NCBI GenBank assembly: GCA_036556265.1
Contig: DATBJU010000106.1
Location: forward strand, 1-60,478
Length of the DNA stretch: 60,478 nt
Reading direction: 5' to 3'
Source of the DNA: JAUSIF01 sp036556265
Lineage (GTDB): Bacteria > Pseudomonadota > Alphaproteobacteria > Rhizobiales > Xanthobacteraceae
Shown here: positions 33,867 to 43,427 of the stretch, piece after piece
How the letters are laid out: each line of letters starts with the position of its first letter
Position numbering within the stretch: the first letter of the stretch is position 1
The notes under the pieces: model-generated
What the model was told of the DNA's origin: nothing
What the model saw: the letters and a program-made list of their open reading frames with translations, nothing else
Databases searched by the model: none
Translations under genes and position numbers: made by a program

Positions 33867-35036
33867 CTAGTACGCCAGGCCGACGTAGTTCTCCGCCATC
33901 GCGGCAGCCGCCGCCGGCGAATTCACCAGGTATTCGAGCTCGGCCAGCTGAACCTTGCGGTCAAAGCCGCTGGAATCCGGCAGGCGGTGCAAGAGCGTCG
34001 TCATCCACCACGAGAAGCGCTCGGCCTTCCAGACCCGCGCGAGGGCCCGGTCCGAATAGCTGTCCAGGCCGGCCGCGGACCTCCCCCGGTAGAACTCGAC
34101 CAGGCCCTCCGCGAGATAGCGCACGTCGCTCGCGGCAAGATTGAGCCCCTTCGCGCCGGTCGGTGGCACGATATGCGCGGCATCGCCGGCGAGAAACAGG
34201 CGTCCGAACCGCATCGGCTCGGCGACGAAGCTTCTGAGAGGCGCGATGCTCTTCTCGATCGAGACGCCGGTGACCAGCCGCGCCCTCCCTTCCTCATCCA
34301 GTCGCCGCTTCAACTCGCCCCAGAACCGCGCATCGGGCCAATCGTCCACGTGCTCGGCGAGGCTGCACTGGATGTAGTAGCGGCTGCGTGTCGGCGAACG
34401 CATCGAGCACAGCGCAAAGCCTCGCTCGTGATGAATGTAGATCAGCTCCTCCGACACCGGCGGCGTGTCCGTGAGCATGCCAAGCCAACCAAACGGATAG
34501 ACGCGCTCGTACGTGTGCAGGCTTTCGCTTGGAACACTCTGGCGGCTCACCCCATGGAAACCGTCACAGCCAGCAATGAAATCGCATTCGATCTCGCCTT
34601 CCTTTTCGTCCTTCACATACCGTACGCGCGTGCGCTTGCTGCCGAAATCGTGCAGGCTGACATCGTGCGCCTCGTAGAGTGTCGGCGAGCCACTCGCGGC
34701 GCGCGCATCCATCAGGTCGCGTGTGATTTCCGTCTGTCCGTAAATCGTGACCGTCTTCCCGGTGAGGGCGCGGAAGTCGATGCGATGCCGGCGGCCGCCG
34801 AAGCAAATCTGCGTGCCTTCATGCACGAGACCCTCCTCGTGCATCCGCGCTCCAACCCCGGCTTCGTCGAGGAGGTCGGCCGTTCCCTGCTCGATCACGC
34901 CAGCGCGGATCCGCCCGAGCACATACTCGGCGCTGCGGTCCTCGAGAATGATATTGTCGATGCCGTTCTTGCCCAGAAGCTGACCGAGCAGCAGGCCCGA
35001 CGGCCCAGCGCCGACGATGGCAACTTGCGTCCGCAT
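33867..35036 (-). CDS. pobA: 4-hydroxybenzoate 3-monooxygenase
   Basis: A 389-residue flavoprotein that converts 4-hydroxybenzoate to protocatechuate with NADPH and O2. The Rossmann start MRTQVAIVGAGPSGLLLGQL, the GD motif in GRLFLAGDAAHIVPPTGAKG and the substrate segment TIYGQTEITRDLMDARA are characteristic of PobA, and the length (389 against 394) is right. It is on the same strand as the RND efflux genes, 92 bases after them, and is not next to pobR or the protocatechuate (pca) genes. Fits the aromatic-acid theme shared with gentisate dioxygenase at the right end. Confidence 0.96.
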   Translation of the reverse strand: MRTQVAIVGAGPSGLLLGQLLGKNGIDNIILEDRSAEYVLGRIRAGVIEQGTADLLDEAGVGARMHEEGLVHEGTQICFGGRRHRIDFRALTGKTVTIYGQTEITRDLMDARAASGSPTLYEAHDVSLHDFGSKRTRVRYVKDEKEGEIECDFIAGCDGFHGVSRQSVPSESLHTYERVYPFGWLGMLTDTPPVSEELIYIHHERGFALCSMRSPTRSRYYIQCSLAEHVDDWPDARFWGELKRRLDEEGRARLVTGVSIEKSIAPLRSFVAEPMRFGRLFLAGDAAHIVPPTGAKGLNLAASDVRYLAEGLVEFYRGRSAAGLDSYSDRALARVWKAERFSWWMTTLLHRLPDSSGFDRKVQLAELEYLVNSPAAAAAMAENYVGLAY

Positions 35037-35128
35037 CTTTCGCCTCTTGAGTCGTGCGCGATATTACGCCCCTTCGGTACGTGCACGCTCGTCCGGAGAC
35101 CATGAACAAAAGCGACAATCGCTTGATG

Positions 35129-38100
35129 CTACTCGGCGGGCGCACGCGATGCGCGCGGCGCACTCCTGCGACCGAGCCGGGCGAGCCGCCGGCAGAGCAC
35201 GTAGAAGACCGGTGTAAAAATCAGGCCGAAGAAGGTCACGCCGATCATGCCCGCGAACACCGGCGTACCAAGCGCCCGGCGCAGCTCCGCGCCGGCGCCT
35301 GTCGCCCACACGAGCGGCACCACGCCGAGGATGAATGCCATCGACGTCATCACGATCGGCCGGAGCCGGAGCCTCGCTGCCTCAACCGCGGCCGAGATCG
35401 TGTCACGACCTCGATCTTCAAGCTGTTTCGCGAACTCTACCATCAAAACCGCGTTGCGCGCGGCGAGCGCGATCAGGACGATGAATCCGACCTGTGTGAG
35501 AATGTTGTTGTCCTGGCCGGTGAATATCACGCCGGTGATCGCCGCGATCAAGCACATGGGGACGATCAAGATAACCGAAAGGGGGAGCGTCAGACTTTCA
35601 AACTGCGCGGCCAGCACCAGGAACACGAAGACGACCGCGAGCAGAAACGCAAACACCGCCGTGTTGCCCGCGCGCAATTGCTGGAAGGCGAGCGTCGTCC
35701 ATTCGTAACTGAACCCGTCCGGCAGGGTCTCCGCTGCCAGCCGCTGCATGATCTCGATCGCCTGACCCTGGCTGTATCCGGGCGCGGCAGCTCCGTCGAG
35801 TTCGGCCGCCGGATAGAGATTGTAGCGCGGCACGCGGTACGGCCCGGCGATGTCGCGAATGGTGGTGAACGAGCCGAGCGGCACTGTCTCGCCCTGCACG
35901 TTACGTACGCGCAACGCGAGCACGTCGCGTGAATCGAGCCGGTTGCGGGCCTCAGCCTGCGCGATCACGCGATAGCTGCGACCGAACAGGTTGAAGTCGT
36001 TCACGTATGACGAACCGAGATAGATCTGCAGCGTCGAGAACACGTCGGCGATATTGATTCCGAGGAGCTGCGCCTTGGTGCGGTCGATGTCGAGATAGAT
36101 CTGCGGTGTCGACGTCTCGAAGAACGAAAACACGTTGATGACGCCCGGCGTCTGAGCCGCGCGGCCCATCATCGCGTAGACCGCACCTTGCAGCGCTTCC
36201 GGACCGCGCCCGCCGCGGTCCTCGATCATCATACGGAAGCCGCCCGCGTTACCGATTCCCTGCACTGGCGGCGGCGCAACGACCACAACAAACGCCTCCT
36301 GGATCGACGAAAGTTGCCCGAACAGCTGTCCTTGAATCGCGCTTGCGGTCTTGCGTGGATCGCCCGCGCGATCGGCAAACGGTTCGAGCACGACGAAGAA
36401 CGCACCGGCGTTCGGCGCGACCGAGAAGCTCGAACCAGAGAACCCGACGATGTTGACGCCCGCGATGACGCCCGGCACCTTGAGCGCGATATCCGCGACG
36501 CGCTGCATCACCTCATCAGTGCGGTTGAGCGCGGAACCCGGCGGAAGCTGGGCCGCTACAATCAGATAGCCGCGGTCGAGTTGCGGGATAAAGCCGAGCG
36601 GCGTACGCCGGAACTCGTTCAGGCCAATCGCGATTACGGCCACATAGGCGAGCAGCATGATCGTGACGATGCGCACCACCCGTCCGGCCACCCAGCCGTA
36701 AGCGCCTGCGAACCCTCGATATCCCCGGTTGAAGACGCCGAACAACGCCCCTATCGGTCGCGCCCAGAGCGGCAGCCGTTCTTCCGAATGCGGCCTGAGC
36801 ACGAGCGCACACAGGGCGGGCGACAGCGTCAGCGAGACAATGAGCGAGATCACTGTTGCGCTCGTGATCGTCAGCGCGAACTGCCGGTAGAACTGCCCGG
36901 AAATGCCGGTGATGAACGCTGCCGGGACGAACACCGCCGCGAGGACGAGCACGATCGCGACCAGCGCCGCGCCGACCTCGTCCATCGTTTTGTGCGCCGC
37001 ATCGCGCGGGCTAAGCCCGCTCTCGATGTTGCGCTCCACGTTCTCGACCACGACGATCGCGTCGTCGACGACAATGCCGATCGAAAGCACCAGGCCGAAC
37101 AGCGTCAGATTGTTCAACGTGAATCCGAATGCCGCCATCACGAAGAAGGTGCCGATCAAGGATACCGGAATGGCGATGATCGGGATGATCGCGGCGCGCC
37201 AAGTCTGAAGGAACAGCACGATCACCAGCACGACGAGTGCGATCGCTTCCAAAATCGTCCAAACAACCGCGTTGACCGACTCCGCAATGAATTGGGTGGG
37301 GTCGTAGATGACCCTGTATTCAACGCCGGACGGGAATCGTTTGCCGAGATCCCGCATGGTCGCACGGATACCGTCTGCGGTGGCGAGGGCATTCGAGCCC
37401 GGCCGCTGGAAGATCGCGAGCGCGACGGCCGGGTCCCTGGTGAGGTAGGAGTTCGTCCCATAGTCCTGAGCCGCGAGCTCGATGCGCGCCACGTCTCGCA
37501 GCAACACGGCCGCGTCGCTCGTCGTCTTGACGACGATGTTGCCGAACTCGGCCGGGTCGGCGAGCCGGCCTTGCGTCGTGACCGCAATCTGGAATGCACG
37601 CGGATCGCTCACCGGTGGCTGATTGAGTACGCCCGAGGCAACCTGCACGTTTTGCCGTTGCAGGGCGCCGACGACATCGTTCGCGGTGAGTCCGAGCGTC
37701 TGCAGCCGTTGCGGATCGAGCCACACGCGCATTGCGTAGTCGCGGCTGCCGAACACCGTGATCGAACCAACACCGTCGACACGCGTGAGCACGTCCTTGA
37801 TCTCGAGGTTCGCGTAGTTCGAGATGTAGAGCATGTCACGCGAACGATCGGGCGAAATGAGATGCACGACCATCATCAGGTCGGGCGAACTCTTGTTCAC
37901 CGTCACGCCGATGTTGCGCACGTCCTGCGGCAAACGCGGCTGTGCGATACCGACGCGGTTCTGCACCTGCACTTGCGCCTGGTCGAGATCGGTGCCGAGA
38001 TCGAACGTCACCGAGATCGTGAAACGTCCGTCAGCGGTCGAATTCGAGGACATGTAGAGCATGCCCTCGACGCCGTTGATCTGCTCCTCGATCGGAGCAA

Positions 38101-38290
38101 CGACCGTGGTTGCCACGACCTGGGCGTTCGCGCCGGGATACTGGCCGGAAACGTTGATGGTCGGCGGCGCGATTTCGGGATACTGCGCGACCGGCAGGCT
38201 CACGAAGCTCACGGCGCCAAGCAGCACAATGATGATCGATACGACCGACGCGAAGATCGGACGATTGATGAAGAAGTGCGAAATCGGCAT
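35129..38290 (-). CDS. RND multidrug efflux permease (AcrB/MexB type, HAE1)
   Basis: A 1053-residue trimeric inner-membrane pump with twelve helices and two large periplasmic loops. It begins ISHFFINRPIFASVVSIIIV. The proton-relay aspartates are seen in helix 4, GIVVDDAIVVVENVERNIES, and the hydrophobe/amphiphile family features continue in NRVGIAQPRLPQDVRNIGVT. It exports lipophilic drugs, solvents or aromatic compounds with the adapter encoded nine bases upstream. No outer-membrane TolC-like gene follows, so the channel is shared. No repressor gene sits beside it. Confidence 0.95.
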   Translation of the reverse strand: MPISHFFINRPIFASVVSIIIVLLGAVSFVSLPVAQYPEIAPPTINVSGQYPGANAQVVATTVVAPIEEQINGVEGMLYMSSNSTADGRFTISVTFDLGTDLDQAQVQVQNRVGIAQPRLPQDVRNIGVTVNKSSPDLMMVVHLISPDRSRDMLYISNYANLEIKDVLTRVDGVGSITVFGSRDYAMRVWLDPQRLQTLGLTANDVVGALQRQNVQVASGVLNQPPVSDPRAFQIAVTTQGRLADPAEFGNIVVKTTSDAAVLLRDVARIELAAQDYGTNSYLTRDPAVALAIFQRPGSNALATADGIRATMRDLGKRFPSGVEYRVIYDPTQFIAESVNAVVWTILEAIALVVLVIVLFLQTWRAAIIPIIAIPVSLIGTFFVMAAFGFTLNNLTLFGLVLSIGIVVDDAIVVVENVERNIESGLSPRDAAHKTMDEVGAALVAIVLVLAAVFVPAAFITGISGQFYRQFALTITSATVISLIVSLTLSPALCALVLRPHSEERLPLWARPIGALFGVFNRGYRGFAGAYGWVAGRVVRIVTIMLLAYVAVIAIGLNEFRRTPLGFIPQLDRGYLIVAAQLPPGSALNRTDEVMQRVADIALKVPGVIAGVNIVGFSGSSFSVAPNAGAFFVVLEPFADRAGDPRKTASAIQGQLFGQLSSIQEAFVVVVAPPPVQGIGNAGGFRMMIEDRGGRGPEALQGAVYAMMGRAAQTPGVINVFSFFETSTPQIYLDIDRTKAQLLGINIADVFSTLQIYLGSSYVNDFNLFGRSYRVIAQAEARNRLDSRDVLALRVRNVQGETVPLGSFTTIRDIAGPYRVPRYNLYPAAELDGAAAPGYSQGQAIEIMQRLAAETLPDGFSYEWTTLAFQQLRAGNTAVFAFLLAVVFVFLVLAAQFESLTLPLSVILIVPMCLIAAITGVIFTGQDNNILTQVGFIVLIALAARNAVLMVEFAKQLEDRGRDTISAAVEAARLRLRPIVMTSMAFILGVVPLVWATGAGAELRRALGTPVFAGMIGVTFFGLIFTPVFYVLCRRLARLGRRSAPRASRAPAE

Positions 38291-38299
38291 CGCAACGCC

Positions 38300-39493
38300 C
38301 TACTTGGCTGCGGCCGGCGGGCTGGCGGTCGGACGCTCGCCCTCCGCAACCGGCGTCACCTTGATGCCGGGACGCGCCCGCATCAGACCATTCACGATCA
38401 CCCGATCGTTCGCTTCGACCCCCTTCAGGATGACGCGCGATCCGTTGTCGAGCTGACCGAGCGTGACATATCTTTGTCGCACGGTGTTTTCGCTATCGAC
38501 GACGTACACGAATTTGCGAATCTGCTCGGTGCCGATCGCCGAATCCGGGACGAGGAGTGCCTCGAACGGCGCCGACGCGGGCACACGCACGCGCGCGAAC
38601 ATGCCGGGCGTGAACAATCCGTTCGGATTGGCGATCACGGCCCTGCCGCGGATCGTACCCGAGGCGCGATCGATCACGTTGTCCACGAAGTCCATCGTGC
38701 CCTTGTGCCTGAAGTCCGCTTCGTCGAGCAGCCGCAGTTCGACCTGCGTGGTACTGCCGCGTGACTCCGGATTCTTTCCGTCCTCCGCAAGCCGCGAGTA
38801 GCGCAGAAATGCTGCCTCATCGAACGAGAACTCGAAACGGATCGGGTCGGTCGAAACGATCGTCGCGAGCAGCGTCGTCGAGGGCTGCGAACCGCCAATC
38901 ACAAGATTCCCCTTCGACACGCGACGGTCACCGATGCGTCCGTCCACTGGCGCGCGCAATTCGGTGAATTCGAGATTGAGCGCAGCCACGCGCACGTTTG
39001 CCTCCGCCGCCTGCAACTGAGCGTCAGCGGCGCGTTTCGCCTGCACGCGCTGTTCGTAGACAGCTTCGGAGATCGTCTTGCGGTCGATCAGGTCCTGTGC
39101 ACGCGTGAGATCGCTGTTGGCGAGATCAACTTGCGCCTTCGCCCGCTCATGATCGGCTTTCGCTTGATCGAGGGCCGCCTTGAACGGCCGCTGGTCGATC
39201 GTGAACAGCAACGCCCCTTGTTTGACGAGCGCGCCGTCAGCGAAGTGAACGGCATCGAGATAGCCGGACACGCGCGCCCGGATCTCCACCGAATCGACGG
39301 CGACGAAACGGCCGACGTACTCGTCGCGATCCACGACCGTCCGCTTTGCGGGCGGCGCAACCGTCACCTGCGGGGCGGCTGGTGGACCTTTTTGCGCACC
39401 TGCTTTCTGCGGGCCGCTGTCGCCGCACGCCGCAAGCGCGGTGAAAAGGAGTGCGCCGGCACCGAGCCGTAACGTCTGCGAGCGTGTCATCAT
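38300..39493 (-). CDS. RND efflux periplasmic adapter (membrane fusion protein) lipoprotein
   Basis: A 397-residue AcrA/MexA-type adapter. The signal peptide ends in the lipobox FTALAACGDS. The barrel-sandwich halves (DEYVGRFVAVDSVEIRARVS; FTELRAPVDGRIGDRRVSKG) enclose a helical hairpin (LDQAKADHERAKAQVDLANS), followed by beta-barrel and membrane-proximal domains. The two ATGs at 39488-39493 are adjacent; I take the first. It links the permease encoded directly downstream to an outer-membrane channel. Confidence 0.93.
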   Translation of the reverse strand: MMTRSQTLRLGAGALLFTALAACGDSGPQKAGAQKGPPAAPQVTVAPPAKRTVVDRDEYVGRFVAVDSVEIRARVSGYLDAVHFADGALVKQGALLFTIDQRPFKAALDQAKADHERAKAQVDLANSDLTRAQDLIDRKTISEAVYEQRVQAKRAADAQLQAAEANVRVAALNLEFTELRAPVDGRIGDRRVSKGNLVIGGSQPSTTLLATIVSTDPIRFEFSFDEAAFLRYSRLAEDGKNPESRGSTTQVELRLLDEADFRHKGTMDFVDNVIDRASGTIRGRAVIANPNGLFTPGMFARVRVPASAPFEALLVPDSAIGTEQIRKFVYVVDSENTVRQRYVTLGQLDNGSRVILKGVEANDRVIVNGLMRARPGIKVTPVAEGERPTASPPAAAK

Positions 39494-39561
39494 CACAACC
39501 TGGCGGGGCCGCAGTGCATAACGCAACTTCCCGCCAGAGGGAAACCCCCGAAAGAACTGAG

Positions 39562-41124
39562 CTAGTCTGCCTCGGGAGGCTCGGGCGGCGCGGCAGGACC
39601 GCCCGTGTCGCGCGCAAGCTCGCGCAGCCATTCGCGGCCTGCGAGCGTGACGACAAGCGCAAGATAGATGATGCCCCCGCCGATCAGCAGAAGCAGAAGC
39701 AGCGTTTCTTCTCGCAACGCGGGCAAGCTGTCAGATACCGGTCGCAGATAGCGCTCGCCCAAAAACAGTGCGGAGCCGAGCACGACTCCCGCGATGACGA
39801 GCCGCATCACGCGCTCCGCCGGAACGCCCGGATTCTCGAATGCGCGGCGCCTCGCCCACAACACAAGTAACGCAAGATTGATCCAGGCGCCGGCCGAGGT
39901 CGCGAGCGCAAGCCCCACCTGCGCCAGCGTTCCGACCAGAGCGATTTTTAGCAGCACATTGGCGGCGACGGCGATCAGTGCGGCCTTCACCGGCGTGGCC
40001 GTGTCGCCGCGTGCGTGGAACGGAGCGATGTAACTCCGCATCAGCACGAACGGCAGGAGGCCGGTCGCGTAGGCGGCGAGCGTCGCAGCCGCGGCAAGCG
40101 CATCGCCGGCACTGAAGGCGCCCCGCGCGAACAAAGCACGCATCACGAGCTCCGGTATCGCCAGTGCGCCCGCGACGAATGGGATCGACATCAATAGCGT
40201 GAGTTCGATCGCCCTGCCCTGCGCCTGCGCAGCACCCGCCGGATCGCCCGCCGCCAGTCGACGCGCCATTTCGGGAAGCAAAACAGTGCCTGCCGCGATC
40301 CCGATCACGCCGATCGGCAATTGATTGATGCGATCCGCGTAATAAAGCGCGGACAGCGCGCCCGCCGGCAGGAATGTCGCAATGATGGTGTCGGCGAACA
40401 GCGCAAGCTGCACACCCCCTGCCCCGACGATCGCAGGGCCGAGTGCTTTCAGGAATTTCCGTGTGGGCTCGTCGAACCGCGGCATCCTGAGCCGAATGCC
40501 GAAGCCGCCGCGCTCGGCGTCGGCGGCGACGAAGAGCGCCTGCAGCACACCGGCCGCGAGCACGCCCCAAGCGGCCGCGTGCCCCGCCGTCGGGAAAAGA
40601 CCGGCCATCAGCAGCGTGCCGATCATGCAGAGATTGAGCAGCACCGGCGCGCCTGCGGCGGCCGCGAAGCGTCGATTGGCATTCAGCGTACCCGCGATCA
40701 GCGTCTCGAGCGAAATCAGCGCAAGATACGGAAATGTGATGCGCGTCAGCGCGACGGCGAGTTCGAATCGTGCGGGATCAAGACCGGGCGCGAGCAGCCC
40801 CACGACCTGCGGCGTGAACGCGAGCGCCGCGGCGAGTAGCACGACCTGTAGTCCGATCATTACTGCCGCGAGCCGATCCGCGAATGCGCGCGCTGCCCCA
40901 AGCCCCTGTTCCTCGATCGTACGCGCGTAGCGCGGCACGAACGCGGCGGCGAATGCACCCTCGGCGAAGATCGCGCGGAAATGGTTGGGAAGGCGGAAAG
41001 CGACAAGAAAGGCGTCGGAGATCGGACCGGCGCCAAGAATCGCTGCCATCACCACGTCGCGAATGAAGCCGGTCACCCGCGAAACCAGCGTCCAGCCGCC
41101 GACGGTCGCAATCCGCCGTATCAT
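39562..41124 (-). CDS. murJ: Lipid II flippase
   Basis: A 520-residue membrane protein of the MOP superfamily with 14 predicted helices. Motifs include the start IRRIATVGGWTLVSRVTGFI, RDVVMAAILGAGPISDAFLV and NHFRAIFAEGAFAAAFVPRY with the conserved arginines that bind lipid II pyrophosphate. It flips the peptidoglycan precursor from cytoplasm to periplasm and is usually essential. It is on the same strand as, and just downstream of, the aminotransferase gene. In many relatives murJ sits by glnD/mutS, so this location beside LPS genes differs from that. Confidence 0.94.
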   Translation of the reverse strand: MIRRIATVGGWTLVSRVTGFIRDVVMAAILGAGPISDAFLVAFRLPNHFRAIFAEGAFAAAFVPRYARTIEEQGLGAARAFADRLAAVMIGLQVVLLAAALAFTPQVVGLLAPGLDPARFELAVALTRITFPYLALISLETLIAGTLNANRRFAAAAGAPVLLNLCMIGTLLMAGLFPTAGHAAAWGVLAAGVLQALFVAADAERGGFGIRLRMPRFDEPTRKFLKALGPAIVGAGGVQLALFADTIIATFLPAGALSALYYADRINQLPIGVIGIAAGTVLLPEMARRLAAGDPAGAAQAQGRAIELTLLMSIPFVAGALAIPELVMRALFARGAFSAGDALAAAATLAAYATGLLPFVLMRSYIAPFHARGDTATPVKAALIAVAANVLLKIALVGTLAQVGLALATSAGAWINLALLVLWARRRAFENPGVPAERVMRLVIAGVVLGSALFLGERYLRPVSDSLPALREETLLLLLLIGGGIIYLALVVTLAGREWLRELARDTGGPAAPPEPPEAD

Positions 41125-41149
41125 GGAAAGGGCTTAGCGCGAGTCGGCC

Positions 41150-42316
41150 TCAACGGGCGAGCGCGCGGCGGACCGCGGCGATCACGCGATCCTGCACCGG
41201 CTGATCGACATAGGCATGCATGGGCAGGCTGATCACCTCGTCGGCAAGGCGCTCGCTCACAGCGAGCCCGCCCTCGCCCGCCGGAAAGTCCCGATAGGCA
41301 ACCTGTCGATGCAGGGGCTTCGGGTAATAGACCGCAGTCGGAATCCCTTCAGCTTTGAGCGTTGCCGCAAAGGCATCGCGCCGGCCCGGCGCGATTCGGA
41401 CGGTGTATTGCGCCCAGACCGAGGTCGCGTAGGCCGGAGATCCGGGCACGACGGCGACGTCGCCCAGCCCTTCGCTGTAGCGCCGGGCGATACGGGCGCG
41501 CGCTTCGATCTCCTCGGGAAAAATCTTCAGCTTCTCGATGAGAATCGCGGCCTGGATGGTATCAAGCCGGCCCGTCATGCCGATCCGCACGTTGTCGTAC
41601 TTGTTGGAGCCGTGGCCGTGGACGCGCATGCTTCGAATCACGTCTGCAAGCGCGTCGTCGTCCGTGAAGATCGCACCTCCGTCGCCGTAACAGCCGAGCG
41701 GCTTTGCCGGAAAGAAGCTCGTTGCCGTTGCAAGACCGAACGTGCCAAGCGGGCGGCCCTTGTACTTGGCGCCGAATGCCTGCGCCGCGTCGTCGAGCAC
41801 GAAGAGCTTTTCCGCCGCCGCAACTTCTGCGATTGCATCGTGGTCCGCGGGCAACCCAAACAGATCGACGGGAATCACCGCCTTCGGCTTCATTCCGAGC
41901 TTACGCGCGGTCGTTACCGCCTGCACGACCCTGTTTGCACTCAGATTGAATGTTGCTTCGTCGACGTCGGCATAGACGGGTGTCGCCCCAAGCAGCGCCA
42001 CTACCTCCGCCGTCGCGCAGAATGTGAAGGACGGGCAGATCACCGCGTCGCCCGGGCCGATACCCTTCGCCATCAGCACGAGAAGCAGCGCGTCCGTCCC
42101 GCTCGAGCACGAGATCGCATTTCGCGCGCCGCAATACCGCGCAAGCTGCCGCTCGAGCTCGAATACTTCAGGTCCCATCACGAACTGACAGTGCGCGAGC
42201 ACGCGAGCGACCGCGTCGTCGATCGACCGGCCGAGCCGACGGCGCTGGGCGGCCACATCGATGAACGGGATCGGGGCGGTATCGAGCCGAGCGTGCTGAT
42301 TCATTTGAGAACGCAA
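41150..42316 (-). CDS. Sugar aminotransferase, DegT/DnrJ/EryC1 (WbpE/GnnB-like)
   Basis: A 388-residue PLP enzyme that transaminates nucleotide-linked 3-keto sugars. The Schiff-base lysine is in TSFFPAKPLGCYGDGGAIFT, and the surrounding sequence (FVMGPEVFELERQLARYCGA; GRLDTIQAAILIEKL) is very like WbpE of Pseudomonas. It is two bases from an oxidoreductase of the Gfo/Idh/MocA family, the classic partner. In lipid A pathways the pair is GnnB/GnnA, making the 3-amino group of UDP-GlcNAc3N; in O-antigen pathways it makes a 3-amino-uronate. Given the lipid A composition known in Bradyrhizobium relatives (2,3-diaminoglucose), the first is favoured. Confidence 0.9.
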   Translation of the reverse strand: MRSQMNQHARLDTAPIPFIDVAAQRRRLGRSIDDAVARVLAHCQFVMGPEVFELERQLARYCGARNAISCSSGTDALLLVLMAKGIGPGDAVICPSFTFCATAEVVALLGATPVYADVDEATFNLSANRVVQAVTTARKLGMKPKAVIPVDLFGLPADHDAIAEVAAAEKLFVLDDAAQAFGAKYKGRPLGTFGLATATSFFPAKPLGCYGDGGAIFTDDDALADVIRSMRVHGHGSNKYDNVRIGMTGRLDTIQAAILIEKLKIFPEEIEARARIARRYSEGLGDVAVVPGSPAYATSVWAQYTVRIAPGRRDAFAATLKAEGIPTAVYYPKPLHRQVAYRDFPAGEGGLAVSERLADEVISLPMHAYVDQPVQDRVIAAVRRALAR

Positions 42317-42318
42317 GC

Positions 42319-43314
42319 TTAACCGACGAGCCGCGCCTTAGGCGCCATTTCGTACCGGCCATCGAGGCAACGAATTGCAACCTCAAGGCTCGCAACGCCC
42401 TCCTCACCTGTGACCGCCGGCATTTTTTCCTCGCGGATCGCGTCGATGAAGGCGATCAGTTCCGCTCGCAGCGGCTCGGCATGCCCGACTGAAAGGTGCC
42501 GCATGGAGTAGCTGCCGTCGGGCTGAAAACCAAAGCACTCCGTCACCTGGCGCGTCAGCAAGTCACCGATCACGTATTTGTCTCGCGTCGCGACGTGCAC
42601 CGTGCGCGCCTTGAAAGGCGTCAGCCAATTCGTGTTGATGTGCGCGAGAACACCGGAGGCAGTACGGAACTGCAAGAGCGCGATGTCCTCGCGCGAGGCG
42701 CGTGCGCTCGAAAGCTGCGGCTGCACGTCGACAATGTCCGATTCCGTGAACCAGCGAATAAGATCAATGTCATGCACGGCGAGGTCGATGACGACGCCGA
42801 CATTCGACATGCGCGGCGGAAATGGGCCGACGCGTGTGATCGCTATGGAAAGGATCTCTTCGCCGGCGAGCGCCTGCTTGATCGCCTGCACTGACGGATT
42901 GAAGCGTTCCACATGGCCGACCATGAGCGTAACGCCGGCGCGGCGCGCGGCGGCGACGATCTGACGACCCTCTTCGACACTTGAAGCAATCGGCTTCTCG
43001 ACCAACACGTGCAACCCGGCACTGATACAGTCCAGCGCGATCGCATGGTGCAGGTGTGTGGGTGCAGAGATGATCGCGGCATCAATACCGAGACCGATCA
43101 GCGTATTGTGGTCGGCGACCGCCTGGCAGCCAATCGCACTTGCGACGCGAAGCGCCTGGTCGCGGTCGGGATCGCCAAGACCGACGAGTTCGACGTGCGG
43201 CAGTTCGGCGAGAACTCGCGCGTGGTTGTAGCCCATAATGCCGACGCCGATGATTCCGACTCGGACGGAATCACGGTTCAGCGCGTCCCCGCGGTGCGCA
43301 ACCGTCGCCGACAT
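42319..43314 (-). CDS. Gfo/Idh/MocA-family NAD(P)-dependent oxidoreductase (GnnA/WbpB-like)
   Basis: A 331-residue oxidoreductase. The Rossmann start VRVGIIGVGIMGYNHARVLA and the catalytic region LVEKPIASSVEEGRQIVAAA with the E-K-P motif are standard, as is the later IDLAVHDIDLIRWFTESD with H in VHDID. It would oxidise C3 of a UDP-sugar before transamination by its neighbour, two bases downstream. It starts with MSATVAHRGD; an inner start is possible. The sequences in this family are too alike to fix the substrate by eye. Confidence 0.88.
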   Translation of the reverse strand: MSATVAHRGDALNRDSVRVGIIGVGIMGYNHARVLAELPHVELVGLGDPDRDQALRVASAIGCQAVADHNTLIGLGIDAAIISAPTHLHHAIALDCISAGLHVLVEKPIASSVEEGRQIVAAARRAGVTLMVGHVERFNPSVQAIKQALAGEEILSIAITRVGPFPPRMSNVGVVIDLAVHDIDLIRWFTESDIVDVQPQLSSARASREDIALLQFRTASGVLAHINTNWLTPFKARTVHVATRDKYVIGDLLTRQVTECFGFQPDGSYSMRHLSVGHAEPLRAELIAFIDAIREEKMPAVTGEEGVASLEVAIRCLDGRYEMAPKARLVG

Positions 43315-43427
43315 ATGTACGGACTACCCCTTCCCTGCGCCGATTTCCTAGCACGGCGCATGAGTCGGTGCGACCTGAGGCTGTCCGACCCCGCCTCACA
43401 AATCGTGACAATGGTTTACAGCGACGC

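Noticed and set aside
33828..35105. A 425-codon plus-strand frame opposite pobA
   Set aside because: pobA is unmistakable on the other strand and the antisense product matches nothing.
36188..38764. An 858-codon open frame opposite the RND permease and adapter genes
   Set aside because: It is antisense to two well-conserved genes and its product is an arginine/histidine/aspartate-rich composition typical of GC-rich shadow frames.
35129..39493. The RND pair as part of an aromatic degradation island with pobA
   Set aside because: Only same-strand proximity supports it; there is a 92-base gap and no shared regulator.
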